The position numbers were made by a program, and so were the translations under genes. This document shows, one piece after another, positions 53,549 to 61,821 of a stretch of DNA of 64,000 nucleotides (the first letter of the stretch is position 1; each line of letters opens with the position of its first letter). Origin of the DNA: Roseovarius atlanticus (GTDB lineage Bacteria > Pseudomonadota > Alphaproteobacteria > Rhodobacterales > Rhodobacteraceae); contig NZ_LAXJ01000002.1 in assembly GCF_001441615.1 (NCBI RefSeq), positions 248,001-312,000 on the forward strand. The letters run 5' to 3'. Below the pieces are notes generated by a model. It was not told the origin of the DNA. It made no database searches and saw only the letters and a list, made by a program, of their open reading frames with translations.

Positions 53549-54451
53549 ATGCAGGACGACCGCCCCACCCCCGGCATCGCGGAGGCGCTGGCCCCGGGCC
53601 TGCGCCGCGTTCTGGCCGACAACCCGTCACCGATGACCTATTGGGGGACCAACACCTACCTGTTGGGCACGCGCAACATTGCGGTGATCGACCCCGGACC
53701 CGACGATGCGGCCCACCTGGCGGCTATTCTGGGGGCGTTGGAGACCGGCCAACGCGTGAGCCATGTGCTGGTCACGCACAGCCATGTGGATCATTCGCCG
53801 CTGGCGCACAAGCTGGCCCGTGAGACCGGGGCGAAGGTGCACGGATTCGGCCCGTCTGGATCGGGGCGCAGTGCGATCATGACCCGGCTGGCGGCCGCCG
53901 GGCTGGAAGATGCGGTCGAAGGCGTGGAGGCGGGCTTTGCGCCGGATATCGCGCTGGACGACAGCGCGGTGATCGAGGGCGACGAGTGGACGCTCGAGGC
54001 GCTGTGGACACCAGGACATCTGGGCAACCACCTGAGTTTCGCCATGGGCGACACGGTGTTCTGCGGCGACCTGGTGATGGGCTGGGCCAGTTCATTGGTG
54101 GCGCCGCCCGACGGGGACCTGACGGATTTCATGGCCTCCTGCCGGCGCCTGCGGGCGCGCGGCGCAAAGGTGTTCCATTCGGGTCACGGTGCCCCCATCG
54201 AGGACCCGATGGCACGGCTCGACTGGCTGATCGCACATCGGGAGGGACGCGCGGCGTCGATCCTGGAGGCGCTGCGCGACGGCCCGGCGGATGCGCAGAC
54301 CCTGGCGCGGCGCATATACACCGACACGCCTGCCGCGCTGTTGGGCGCCGCCGCCCGGAACGTCCTGGCGCATCTTATTGATCTTCATGGCAGAAACAGG
54401 GTTGCACCGAAGGGCGCCCTGACCGGCTCGGCGCGGTTCGCATTAATGTGA
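53549..54451 (+). CDS. Metallo-beta-lactamase-fold hydrolase
   Basis: A 300-residue hydrolase. The metal-binding motif is THSHVDHSPLAHKL (H-X-H-X-D-H), the second His is in TPGHLGNHLSF, and the third in HSGHGAP. A C-terminal winged-helix-like domain is likely (about residues 225-300, QTLARRIYTDTPAALLGAAA), as in LACTB2-type proteins. The substrate is unknown. It is divergent from the kinase gene and ends 70 bp before tRNA-Asn. Confidence 0.92.
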   Translation: MQDDRPTPGIAEALAPGLRRVLADNPSPMTYWGTNTYLLGTRNIAVIDPGPDDAAHLAAILGALETGQRVSHVLVTHSHVDHSPLAHKLARETGAKVHGFGPSGSGRSAIMTRLAAAGLEDAVEGVEAGFAPDIALDDSAVIEGDEWTLEALWTPGHLGNHLSFAMGDTVFCGDLVMGWASSLVAPPDGDLTDFMASCRRLRARGAKVFHSGHGAPIEDPMARLDWLIAHREGRAASILEALRDGPADAQTLARRIYTDTPAALLGAAARNVLAHLIDLHGRNRVAPKGALTGSARFALM

Positions 54452-54479
54452 AAGCAGCGAAATTTTTGTCACAATTCCT

Positions 54480-54509
54480 CTGGACGCCGCAAGAGGAGGT
54501 TGCTATATC
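54480..54509 (+). promoter_or_regulatory. tRNA-Asn promoter
   Basis: CTGGAC (54480-54485), 18-bp spacer, TATATC (54504-54509), 12 bp before the tRNA. Confidence 0.5.
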
Positions 54510-54521
54510 CGCCCCCGGTAT

Positions 54522-54596
54522 TCCGGCGTAGCTCAGCGGTAGAGCAGTTGACTGTTAATCAATTGGTCGTAGGTTCGATCCCTACCGCCGGAGCCA
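54522..54596 (+). tRNA. tRNA-Asn (GUU)
   Basis: A 75-nt cloverleaf with encoded CCA. The acceptor pairs TCCGGCG with CGCCGGA, the anticodon loop is CTGTTAA giving GUU, and the T loop is TTCGATC. It is followed by an integrase-like remnant, making its 3' end a candidate attachment site. Confidence 0.97.
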
Positions 54597-54653
54597 AAAC
54601 CCCCTAAGCTACTGATTTCACTGGAAGTATCCCGACCAGAGTCGGAGCCACGC

Positions 54654-55148
54654 GTGCACGTGCACATTTTGGTGCACAAACGCGTGAACGCACAGGTGCA
54701 CGGATCGCGACTCCCGGATGCCCTGAAACCCTTTTCGGAGGCTGCCCGCATGGCCGGAGTCGCACACACCCCCTACCTCGAAAAACGCCCCTCGGGCTTC
54801 TTCTTCCGGCGCCGTCTGCCGAAGGCGTGGGGGGAGATATCGAACCCTGGACAAAATTCGGCTCTCTGCGTCTCGCTGCGAACCGACGTCCTCTCCGAAG
54901 CGAAGATCCTCGTCGCGCGCTTGACGGCGCTCACCGACATGGCCTTCGCGCTGAGGACGGAGAGACGACAGGTGGACCATCTGAAGCCCGAGCATGTTGC
55001 GTTGTTGACCGAGCTGGCGCGCTGCCAGATCGCCGACACGGAAGGTGCGTGTATCCTGTTCGCTTTGGCCCCAGGGATCGTGACGTGGCTGCCTGAGGCG
55101 CTGACCGTAAGATCCCAAGTGTCATGGCCCGATTTTGCCGAGCACTGA
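54654..55148 (+). pseudogene. Truncated phage-type integrase remnant
   Basis: The frame encodes up to 164 residues, and the conserved part starts near ATG 54750 (MAGVAHTPYLEKRPSGFFFR). The sequence PYLEKRPSGFFFRRRLPKAW followed by VSLRTDVLSEAKILVARLTA is the usual N-terminus of tyrosine integrases in Rhodobacteraceae (DUF6538-like). The core-binding and catalytic domains with R-H-R-Y are missing: the frame stops at 55148 after an unrelated tail (EGACILFALAPGIVTWLPEA). Position beside tRNA-Asn fits a decayed integrative element. A short functional protein is not ruled out. Confidence 0.6.
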
Positions 55149-55218
55149 CTGGCTAAAGACGCGTATTCCTTTGCCGCCCGGCACCGTCCGATGCGCAACA
55201 TGATGACGGACAAGACCA

Positions 55219-56067
55219 CTATCGGCGCTGGAACAGGATCACGACAAGCGCCAGGATCGATGAGCCCAGCATCAGCAACAGGGAAACCGCATTCAGAAGG
55301 GGTGTCGAGCCTTCTTTCAGACGGTCGAACATGGCGATGGTCAGGGGCGCGTCGGAGCCGACCAGCATCAGCGTTGTGTTGAAATTCTCAAAGCTCATCA
55401 GGAAGGCCACCACCACCGCGCCGATCATCGCGGGCATGAGGAAGGGGATGGTGATCGTGCGCACGGCTGTCAGGCGCGTGGCACCGAGGTTCAGCGCGGC
55501 CTCTTCCAGCGTGCGGTCGAATTTCTGCAGGCGGGCGGTGATGACCAGTGTGGCGATCGTGGTGATAAAGGAGAACTGCCCGAGGATCACCAGCAGCAAG
55601 CCGGGGCGCAGCGCCTGGATATCCACTTCCGCCGCGTTCCATATGCCGTTCGCGAGGGTCGAGGAAAACACCAGGATCGAGATGCCGAGCACGATGCCGG
55701 GAATCACCAGCGGCAAGAGCATGAGCACGTAAAGCGCGCCCTTGCCGCGGAATTCGTAGCGGTTGAAGAGGAAGGCGTTGGTGGTGCCGACACTCACCGA
55801 CAGCACCGCGACGCAGGCGGCGACGAAGGCCGAGGTGCCCACGGAGCGCAGGATGCCGCGTTCGTGGAAAACGCCGATCTGGGGGCGGTCCTCGCCAAAG
55901 AACCAGTTCCAGGTGAAGCCTTCCCAGGGCAGCGACGGAAACTGGCTGTCGTTGAAGGCGAAGACGGCGACCACCGTGAGCGGCAGTGCGAGGTAGAGGA
56001 AGAAGAGCAGCACGTAGCCGCCGTAAAGGACGCGAAAGCTGCGGGAACGGGGAATGGTCGGGATCAT
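55219..56067 (-). CDS. Polyamine-type ABC transporter permease (PotC-like)
   Basis: A 282-residue inner-membrane permease with about six TM segments. The EAA loop that contacts the ATPase is EEAALNLGATRLTAVRTITI. NDSQFPSLPWEGFTWNWF near TM1 is typical of PotC-type subunits. It is the last gene of the PotD-A-B-C-like operon, its start 3 bp beyond the previous stop. Confidence 0.93.
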   Translation of the reverse strand: MIPTIPRSRSFRVLYGGYVLLFFLYLALPLTVVAVFAFNDSQFPSLPWEGFTWNWFFGEDRPQIGVFHERGILRSVGTSAFVAACVAVLSVSVGTTNAFLFNRYEFRGKGALYVLMLLPLVIPGIVLGISILVFSSTLANGIWNAAEVDIQALRPGLLLVILGQFSFITTIATLVITARLQKFDRTLEEAALNLGATRLTAVRTITIPFLMPAMIGAVVVAFLMSFENFNTTLMLVGSDAPLTIAMFDRLKEGSTPLLNAVSLLLMLGSSILALVVILFQRR

Positions 56068-56070
56068 GGC

Positions 56071-56949
56071 CTACCCCATCGTTTCCTGAAGGGTGCGCCC
56101 CGTCAGGCGCAGCATCCCCCAGACGATCACCGACGACAGCACCAAGAGCATGAAGCCGAAGGCCGCGCCCAGCTCCCAGTTGGAGCGGACGATGAACTGG
56201 TTATAGATCATCTCGGTGAACCACAGGCTGTCCTTGCCGCCCAGCATGGTCGGCGTCAGGTAGTTGCCCAGGCTGAGCATGAAGACCACGATGCAGCCCG
56301 ACACGATCCCTGGCATGGCGTGCGGGATGATGATCTCGCGCAGGACCGACAGGCCATTGCCGCCAAGGTCGTAACCCGCCTCGACCACGCTGTCGTCGAG
56401 GCTTTCCAGCGTCGTGACCAGCGGGACGACCATGAAAAGCATCGAGGTATAGACGAGGCCCACCATCATGGCCGCGTCGTTATAAAGCATCTCGACCGGC
56501 TGATCGGCCAGCCCCGCCCATTGCAGCAGGTTCGAGATAAGGCCGGTCTCGCGCAAGAGGATCATCCAGCCGAAGGTGCGCACCAGTTCCGAGACGTAGA
56601 ACGGGATCAGGCACAGCATGAACAGCACCTGCTGCAACCGGCCCCGCGCCATCTTGGCGATGTAATAGGACACCGGGAAGGCGATCAGCAGGGTGATAGC
56701 GGTGGCCAGCACCGACATCACCGCCGTGCGCCAGAAGGTGCGCAGGTAGAGCGGCTCGGTCAGGGCCTTTTCATATTGCGTCAGGCTGGGTTCGTAGACG
56801 CCGAAACTGATGCGTTCGCGCAGCGAGATGATCAGCATGTCGATATGCGGTATGACGATCAGCAGGCCCAGCCACAGAAGAAGCGGCGTGAGCAGCAGGA
56901 TGAACCCGATCCGGGCCTCGGCGCGCATCAAGCGGCCCCGGCAAAGCAC
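56071..56949 (-). CDS. Polyamine-type ABC transporter permease (PotB-like)
   Basis: The 292-residue permease has FLLLTPLLLWLGLLIVIPHI-like TM1 (here IGFILLLTPLLLWLGLL), a periplasmic segment and five more TM segments; its EAA loop is VVEAGYDLGGNGLSVLREII. Its start overlaps the stop of the ATPase gene by 22 bp, so translation is tightly coupled. Confidence 0.93.
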   Translation of the reverse strand: MLCRGRLMRAEARIGFILLLTPLLLWLGLLIVIPHIDMLIISLRERISFGVYEPSLTQYEKALTEPLYLRTFWRTAVMSVLATAITLLIAFPVSYYIAKMARGRLQQVLFMLCLIPFYVSELVRTFGWMILLRETGLISNLLQWAGLADQPVEMLYNDAAMMVGLVYTSMLFMVVPLVTTLESLDDSVVEAGYDLGGNGLSVLREIIIPHAMPGIVSGCIVVFMLSLGNYLTPTMLGGKDSLWFTEMIYNQFIVRSNWELGAAFGFMLLVLSSVIVWGMLRLTGRTLQETMG

Positions 56950-58019
56950 ATCGCCTGTGCCGCGCCCCAGCCGATATGCACCTTGTCGCCGCGTTTCAGG
57001 CTGGCGAATTCCCCGGTCTGGGGAAGCGTGACCTCGAGCGTTTCGCCGGCGTCGTCCTCTACCAGAACGCGCGAGGCCGCGCCGTTGAACAGCAGGCTTG
57101 TCACCCTGCCCTGCATCCGGTTCTCGAACTGCGCCAGCGCCTCGGCATTGGCGGCGATGTGGACGGATTCGGGGCGTACGAAAATTTCGGCAGTGTCGCC
57201 CTTGGACAGCGCATGGGCGGCGGTCGCGCGCATGGCAAGGCCGGTGTCGGTGCGCATCTCCAGCGATGAGCCTTCGACGCGGTCGATGCGCCCGGTCCAG
57301 CGGTTCGCTTCGCCGATGAACCCGGCGACAAAGGGTGTGGCGGGCCGGTAATAGAGGTCCTGGCCCGTGCCGACCTGCTCAAACCGGCCGGCATTCATCA
57401 CGGCGATCTGGTCGGACATCACCAGCGCCTCGGACTGGTCGTGGGTGATGTAGACGAAGGTCGTGTCGAAGGCGGCTTGAAGCGCCTTCAGCTCGATCTT
57501 CATGTGCTCGCGCAGCTTGAGATCGAGTGCGCCCAGAGGTTCGTCCAAGAGCAGCACATCTGGTTCCAGAACCATGCAGCGGGCGATGGCCACGCGTTGC
57601 TTCTGCCCGCCTGACAGCTCATCGACCTTGCGCGCGCCGATGCCCGGCAGGCCGATGCGGTCCAGCGCCTCGTCCACCTTGCGGGCGATCTGGGCCTTGG
57701 CCATGCCCTGACGGCGCAACCCGTAGCCGATATTGTCGGCGATAGTCATCATCGGGAACAGCGCGAGGTGCTGGAACACCATGTTGACCGGGCGCTTGTT
57801 GGGGGGCGTGTCCAGAACCGTGCCGCCCTTAATGCGAATGTCGCCCGACGTGGGATCGAGAAAGCCCGCGATCATGCGCATGATCGTCGTCTTGCCACAG
57901 CCCGACGGGCCGAGGATGGAAAAGAAACTGCCCGGCGGCACGGAAAATGACACGTCATCAACGGCGGTCGTGTCGCCGAAACGCTTTACAAGGTCGACGC
58001 ATTCAAGATCAGGGGTCAT
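56928..58019 (-). CDS. Polyamine-type ABC transporter ATPase (PotA-like)
   Basis: A 363-residue ABC ATPase. Walker A is GPSGCGKTTIMR, the signature is ELSGGQKQRVAIARCM, Walker B is VLLLDEPLGALD, and the H loop is YITHDQSEA. A C-terminal TOBE domain (about residues 275-363) is typical of PotA/FbpC subunits. ATG 58019 is used; the frame's upstream extension is only 11 codons. Confidence 0.95.
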   Translation of the reverse strand: MTPDLECVDLVKRFGDTTAVDDVSFSVPPGSFFSILGPSGCGKTTIMRMIAGFLDPTSGDIRIKGGTVLDTPPNKRPVNMVFQHLALFPMMTIADNIGYGLRRQGMAKAQIARKVDEALDRIGLPGIGARKVDELSGGQKQRVAIARCMVLEPDVLLLDEPLGALDLKLREHMKIELKALQAAFDTTFVYITHDQSEALVMSDQIAVMNAGRFEQVGTGQDLYYRPATPFVAGFIGEANRWTGRIDRVEGSSLEMRTDTGLAMRATAAHALSKGDTAEIFVRPESVHIAANAEALAQFENRMQGRVTSLLFNGAASRVLVEDDAGETLEVTLPQTGEFASLKRGDKVHIGWGAAQAMCFAGAA

Positions 58020-58038
58020 GCAGGGGGCCGTTTGTTGG

Positions 58039-58063
58039 GCGGCACCCCGCAACAGGGTGCCGC
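58039..58063. repeat. Hairpin between PotD-like and PotA-like genes
   Basis: GCGGCACCC (58039-58047) and GGGTGCCGC (58055-58063) pair perfectly over a 7-nt loop. It lies just after the binding-protein stop on the transcript and probably stabilises the upstream mRNA. Confidence 0.65.
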
Positions 58064-58077
58064 ATTTTCATGGAAGA

Positions 58078-59142
58078 TCAGTTGGCGGCCTGGACGCGGT
58101 CCAGAACTTCGCCTTCGATGGCTTCAAGACCGGCGGGAACCGGTGGGTACCACTTGATATTGTCGACCGCTTCCGGCGGGAAGCTGGCCTGGTACTTGGC
58201 CTTGAGCGCGTCCTCGGCATATTCGTCTGCGCCCGCAGACGCGGTGAAGTTGCCCGCCGCAGCCGTGATCATCGCCGACACCTCGGGCTGCATCACGAAG
58301 TTGATCCACTCGTAGGCCACGTCGTCGGCCTGTCCCTTGGCGGGCAGCACGAAGGTGTCGATCCAGCCGAGCGCGCCCGAGGCAGGCGCGACGAAGGTTA
58401 TGTCGGCATTGTCCTCGTTCAGCTTCCAGCCACCGGTGTCCCAGGCCATCGATGCCGTGACCTCGCCCGAGCGCAGGAGGTTCATCAACTCGTCGCCGCC
58501 GCTCCAATAGGCTTTGACGTTGGACTTGCACTCGGTCAGCTTGGTTTCGACCTTTTCCATGATCTCGGTGTACTTGGCCTCGTCGTCATAGGCCGCGAAC
58601 GGGTCTTCGCCCATGGCAAAGGCAAAGCCGATCAGCGTGGGGCGTTTCAGGCGATAAGACACCTTGCCTTCCAGCGAAGGGTCGCACAGGTCGGTGTAGT
58701 CCTTGACCACGTCGCCCGCCTCGGCGGTGTTCAGCACAAGGCCGGAGGTGCCCCAGACATGCGGCACGCCGTAGACCTCTCCGTTCACGGTGGTGTTGCC
58801 CTTGGTGGCTTCCAGCATGGAGGGGATGAAGAGCGACTCGTCGATCTTGGACATATCCATGGGTTTGTAGATGCCGAATTCCATCTGCGGGCCCATGATA
58901 CGGTCCTGCGAGGGCTGGGCGAGGTCGAAACCGCCGCCGCCCGTCGCGCGCAGCTTGGCGATCATTTCCTCGTTGTTGGACATGGTCACCTCGACGGTGT
59001 GGCCGGTCTGTTCCTCGAACATCTCGACGACCTCGTCGGGGGCGTAGCCGCCCCAGGTCAGCAGGCGCAGCGTGTCGGCGGTGGCGGCCTGCGACAGGCC
59101 GAACACGGCCAGGCAGGTTGTGGTAAGCAAAGTCTTTTTCAT
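58078..59142 (-). CDS. Polyamine-type ABC transporter substrate-binding protein (PotD-like)
   Basis: A 354-residue periplasmic protein with signal peptide MKKTLLTTTCLAVFGLSQAATA. LLTWGGYAPDEVVEMFEEQT, GFDLAQPSQDRIMGPQMEFG and YWSGGDELMNLLRSGEV are PotD/PotF-like. It is the first gene of the operon. The neighbouring gamma-glutamyl ligase, aldehyde and alcohol dehydrogenase genes suggest an amine or amino alcohol as substrate. Putative operator half-sites lie 39-64 bp upstream. Confidence 0.93.
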   Translation of the reverse strand: MKKTLLTTTCLAVFGLSQAATADTLRLLTWGGYAPDEVVEMFEEQTGHTVEVTMSNNEEMIAKLRATGGGGFDLAQPSQDRIMGPQMEFGIYKPMDMSKIDESLFIPSMLEATKGNTTVNGEVYGVPHVWGTSGLVLNTAEAGDVVKDYTDLCDPSLEGKVSYRLKRPTLIGFAFAMGEDPFAAYDDEAKYTEIMEKVETKLTECKSNVKAYWSGGDELMNLLRSGEVTASMAWDTGGWKLNEDNADITFVAPASGALGWIDTFVLPAKGQADDVAYEWINFVMQPEVSAMITAAAGNFTASAGADEYAEDALKAKYQASFPPEAVDNIKWYPPVPAGLEAIEGEVLDRVQAAN

Positions 59143-59180
59143 GGGTGTCCCCCTCTTGTGGATAATTGTTTGCGTGCAGG

Positions 59181-59206
59181 ATGGTCAGCATTGACCATTT
59201 GGTCAA
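59181..59206. promoter_or_regulatory. TGGTCA/TGACCA repeated half-sites upstream of the PotD-like gene
   Basis: ATGGTCA (59181-59187), TTGACCA (59191-59197) and TGGTCAA (59200-59206) form two overlapping inverted repeats, one of them TTGACCA-TT-TGGTCAA. GntR-family regulators use TGGT/ACCA half-sites. No regulator gene is adjacent, so the controller is unknown. Confidence 0.5.
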
Positions 59207-59291
59207 ACTCTTTGACGAGTCGGTGCCTTATCCTCGAGTTTCTTGACAGTTTCTTGTCAGGCCCCCTGCCCGATCGCTTTTTCCTTTTGCG

Positions 59292-60437
59292 TCAAAGACA
59301 AGCCTCGAAAAGTTTACGCGTATTCTCCGCCGTCATCTCGATCGGGTTGCCCCCCGTCGACGGATCGCGCAGGGCCGCCTCGACCAGCGTGTCGAGGTCG
59401 GGATCGGTGACGCCCAAGTCTGTCAGCGTCTTGGGGATGCCAAGGCTGTCGTTCAACTGGTCCACGAAGGCGCAGAAGCCGTCAAAGCCGCCCTCGATGC
59501 CCAGATAGGCCGCCGCCGGTCCGAACCGCTCGCGGATCGCGGGGGCGTTGAATTGCAGGACGGCAGGCATACAGACGGCGTTGGTGGTGCCGTGATGGGT
59601 GTGGTGATGCGCGCCGATGGGGTGGCTGAGCGCATGGATGGCGCCTAGCCCCTTTTGAAAGGCCGTGGCGCCCATCGCGGCGGCGCTCATCATGTTGGCG
59701 CGCGACTCGATATCGGTGCCATCGTCATAGGCACGCGGCAGGTAATCCTTGACCAGCCGCATCCCTTCCAGCGCGATGCCCTGGCTCATCGGGTGGTAAT
59801 GCGGGCTGGAATAGGCCTCGACACAATGGGCGAAGGCGTCAAGGCCGGTGCCCGCGGTGATGTGCTTGGGCATGCCCACGGTCAGTTCGGGGTCGCAGAT
59901 GACGACGGCAGGCAGCATCTTGGGGTGGAAGATGATCTTTTTCTCGTGCGTGGCGGAATTGGTGATGACCGACGCGCGCCCCACTTCCGAGCCTGTGCCG
60001 GCGGTGGTGGGCACGGCGACGATGGGGTGGATGCCATCGGGGTCGGCGCGGGTCCACCAGTCGCCGATATCCTCGAAATCCCAGACCGGGCGCGTCTGCC
60101 CGGCCATGAACGCGAGCGTCTTGGCCAAGTCGAGGCCAGAGCCGCCGCCGAAGGCGATGACGCCGTCGAAGCCCCCATCGCGATAGAATTTCAGACCTTC
60201 CTCGACATTTGCGTCCGAAGGGTTGGGATCGACCTCGGCAAAGATCGCGCGGCCCAGCCCGGCGGCCTCGATCAGGTCGAGCGTGCGGGTCGTGATGTCC
60301 ATGGATTTCAGCCCCCGGTCGGTGACCAGAAGCGGTTTCGCGATGCCCGCGGCGCGGCAGGCCTCGCCGATCTCGGCGATGCGCCCGGCGCCGAAGCGCA
60401 TGGTGGTGGGATAGGACCAGTTTCCGGTAAGTGCCAT
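59292..60437 (-). CDS. Iron-containing (group III) alcohol dehydrogenase
   Basis: A 381-residue NAD-dependent alcohol dehydrogenase. The GGGS cofactor motif is AFGGGSGLDLAKT; the metal-binding region is GTGLDAFAHCVEAYSS and AIHALSHPIGAHHHTHHGTT, giving the Asp and three His ligands. Its start overlaps the aldehyde dehydrogenase stop, so the two enzymes are made together, consistent with alcohol-to-aldehyde-to-acid oxidation of one substrate. Confidence 0.95.
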   Translation of the reverse strand: MALTGNWSYPTTMRFGAGRIAEIGEACRAAGIAKPLLVTDRGLKSMDITTRTLDLIEAAGLGRAIFAEVDPNPSDANVEEGLKFYRDGGFDGVIAFGGGSGLDLAKTLAFMAGQTRPVWDFEDIGDWWTRADPDGIHPIVAVPTTAGTGSEVGRASVITNSATHEKKIIFHPKMLPAVVICDPELTVGMPKHITAGTGLDAFAHCVEAYSSPHYHPMSQGIALEGMRLVKDYLPRAYDDGTDIESRANMMSAAAMGATAFQKGLGAIHALSHPIGAHHHTHHGTTNAVCMPAVLQFNAPAIRERFGPAAAYLGIEGGFDGFCAFVDQLNDSLGIPKTLTDLGVTDPDLDTLVEAALRDPSTGGNPIEMTAENTRKLFEACL

Positions 60438-60438
60438 G

Positions 60439-61818
60439 TCAGATCTTTCTCAGGTGATAGGATTTGGGCCGCGTCAGGGCGTGATAGGCGAGTTTCGACA
60501 GCCCCGCGCCGTGGCCGGTATCCTTGCATCCGGTCCAGCACAAGGCAGGGTCGAGGTAGTCGCAGCGGTTCATGAAGACGGTGCCGGTCCCGATCCGGTC
60601 GCCGATGCGCTCGGCGGCGGCGGCGTCGCGTGTCCAGACCGAAGCCGTCAGGCCAAAGCGGCTGTCGTTCATCAGGCGGATCGCGGTGTCGTCGTCGGGC
60701 ACGGACATGATGCCGACCACGGGGCCGAAGGTTTCGTCCCGCATCACGCGCATGTCGTGGGTGACATTGGTCAGCACCTGCGGCGTGACATAGGTGTTGT
60801 CGCCGTCATCGGCCCCCATCCGGTCGATATGGGCCGTGGCCCCGTCCTCCAGCGCCTCGGCAATCTGTGCGCGGACTTCGCGGGCAAAGCGGATATTGGC
60901 CATGGGGCCGAGGGTGGTTTCGGCGTCAAGCGGATTGCCCAGCTTCTGCGCCTTGACCCAGGCGACGGCCTTTTCGACAAAGGCATCGAACAGGGGTTCG
61001 GCCACGTAAATGCGCTCGATCCCGCAACAGCATTGGCCCGCGTTGAAGATGGCACCGTCCATCAAGCCGTCGACAGCGGCCTCGAGGTCGGCGTCGGCCC
61101 GCACATAGCCGGGGTCCTTGCCGCCCAGTTCGGTGGCGACGGGCGTGAAGGTGCCCGCAGCGGCGCGTTCCATCGCCTTCCCGCCGCCGACGGATCCGGT
61201 GAAGTTCACGAAATCCACGTGGCGGCCCGATATCAGCGCGTCGGTCGTGTCGTGGTCGATGACCACGTTCTGAAACACGTCCCTCGGCACGCCCGCCGCG
61301 TGCAGCGCCTCGGTTAGATGCTCGCCCACCTGCAAGGTCTGGCTGGCATGTTTGAGGATCACGCTGTTGCCCGCGATCAGCGCGGGCGCGACCGTGTTGA
61401 TCGCCGTCATGTAGGGATAGTTCCACGGCGCGACGACCAGGACGACACCCCAGGGCACGCGCTTGATCACGCGGCGGGCGGTGTCGCTGTCTTCAATGAT
61501 GTCCTCGGCCAGCCCCTCGGCGGCCACGTCGGCCATGTAGGACAGCCGCTCGCTGAACCCTCCATATTCGCCGCCATAACGGACCGGGCGGCCCATCTGG
61601 TGCGCCAGTTCCCGTGCCATGCGGTCGGTGTCGGCCCCGATGATCTCGTTTGCTTTGCGCAGGGCGGCGACACGTTCGGCCAACGGTTTTGCGGCCCAGT
61701 CCGCCTGCGCCGCCCTGGCCTTGTCGCTGGCAGCCACCGCCGCATCCTGCGACAGCACATCGCGCGTGATGTAAACCGATCCGTCGATCGGCGAGATCAG
61801 GTCAACCGTCTTGCTCAT
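60439..61818 (-). CDS. NAD(P)-dependent aldehyde dehydrogenase
   Basis: A 459-residue ALDH-superfamily enzyme. The catalytic Glu is in ATELGGKDPGYV, the nucleophilic Cys is in NAGQCCCGIERIYV, and the cofactor-binding region shows VAPWNYPYMTAIN and FTGSVGGGKAME. It is preceded by the gamma-glutamyl ligase gene (3-bp gap) and followed by the alcohol dehydrogenase gene. Confidence 0.95.
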   Translation of the reverse strand: MSKTVDLISPIDGSVYITRDVLSQDAAVAASDKARAAQADWAAKPLAERVAALRKANEIIGADTDRMARELAHQMGRPVRYGGEYGGFSERLSYMADVAAEGLAEDIIEDSDTARRVIKRVPWGVVLVVAPWNYPYMTAINTVAPALIAGNSVILKHASQTLQVGEHLTEALHAAGVPRDVFQNVVIDHDTTDALISGRHVDFVNFTGSVGGGKAMERAAAGTFTPVATELGGKDPGYVRADADLEAAVDGLMDGAIFNAGQCCCGIERIYVAEPLFDAFVEKAVAWVKAQKLGNPLDAETTLGPMANIRFAREVRAQIAEALEDGATAHIDRMGADDGDNTYVTPQVLTNVTHDMRVMRDETFGPVVGIMSVPDDDTAIRLMNDSRFGLTASVWTRDAAAAERIGDRIGTGTVFMNRCDYLDPALCWTGCKDTGHGAGLSKLAYHALTRPKSYHLRKI

Positions 61819-61821
61819 TCC

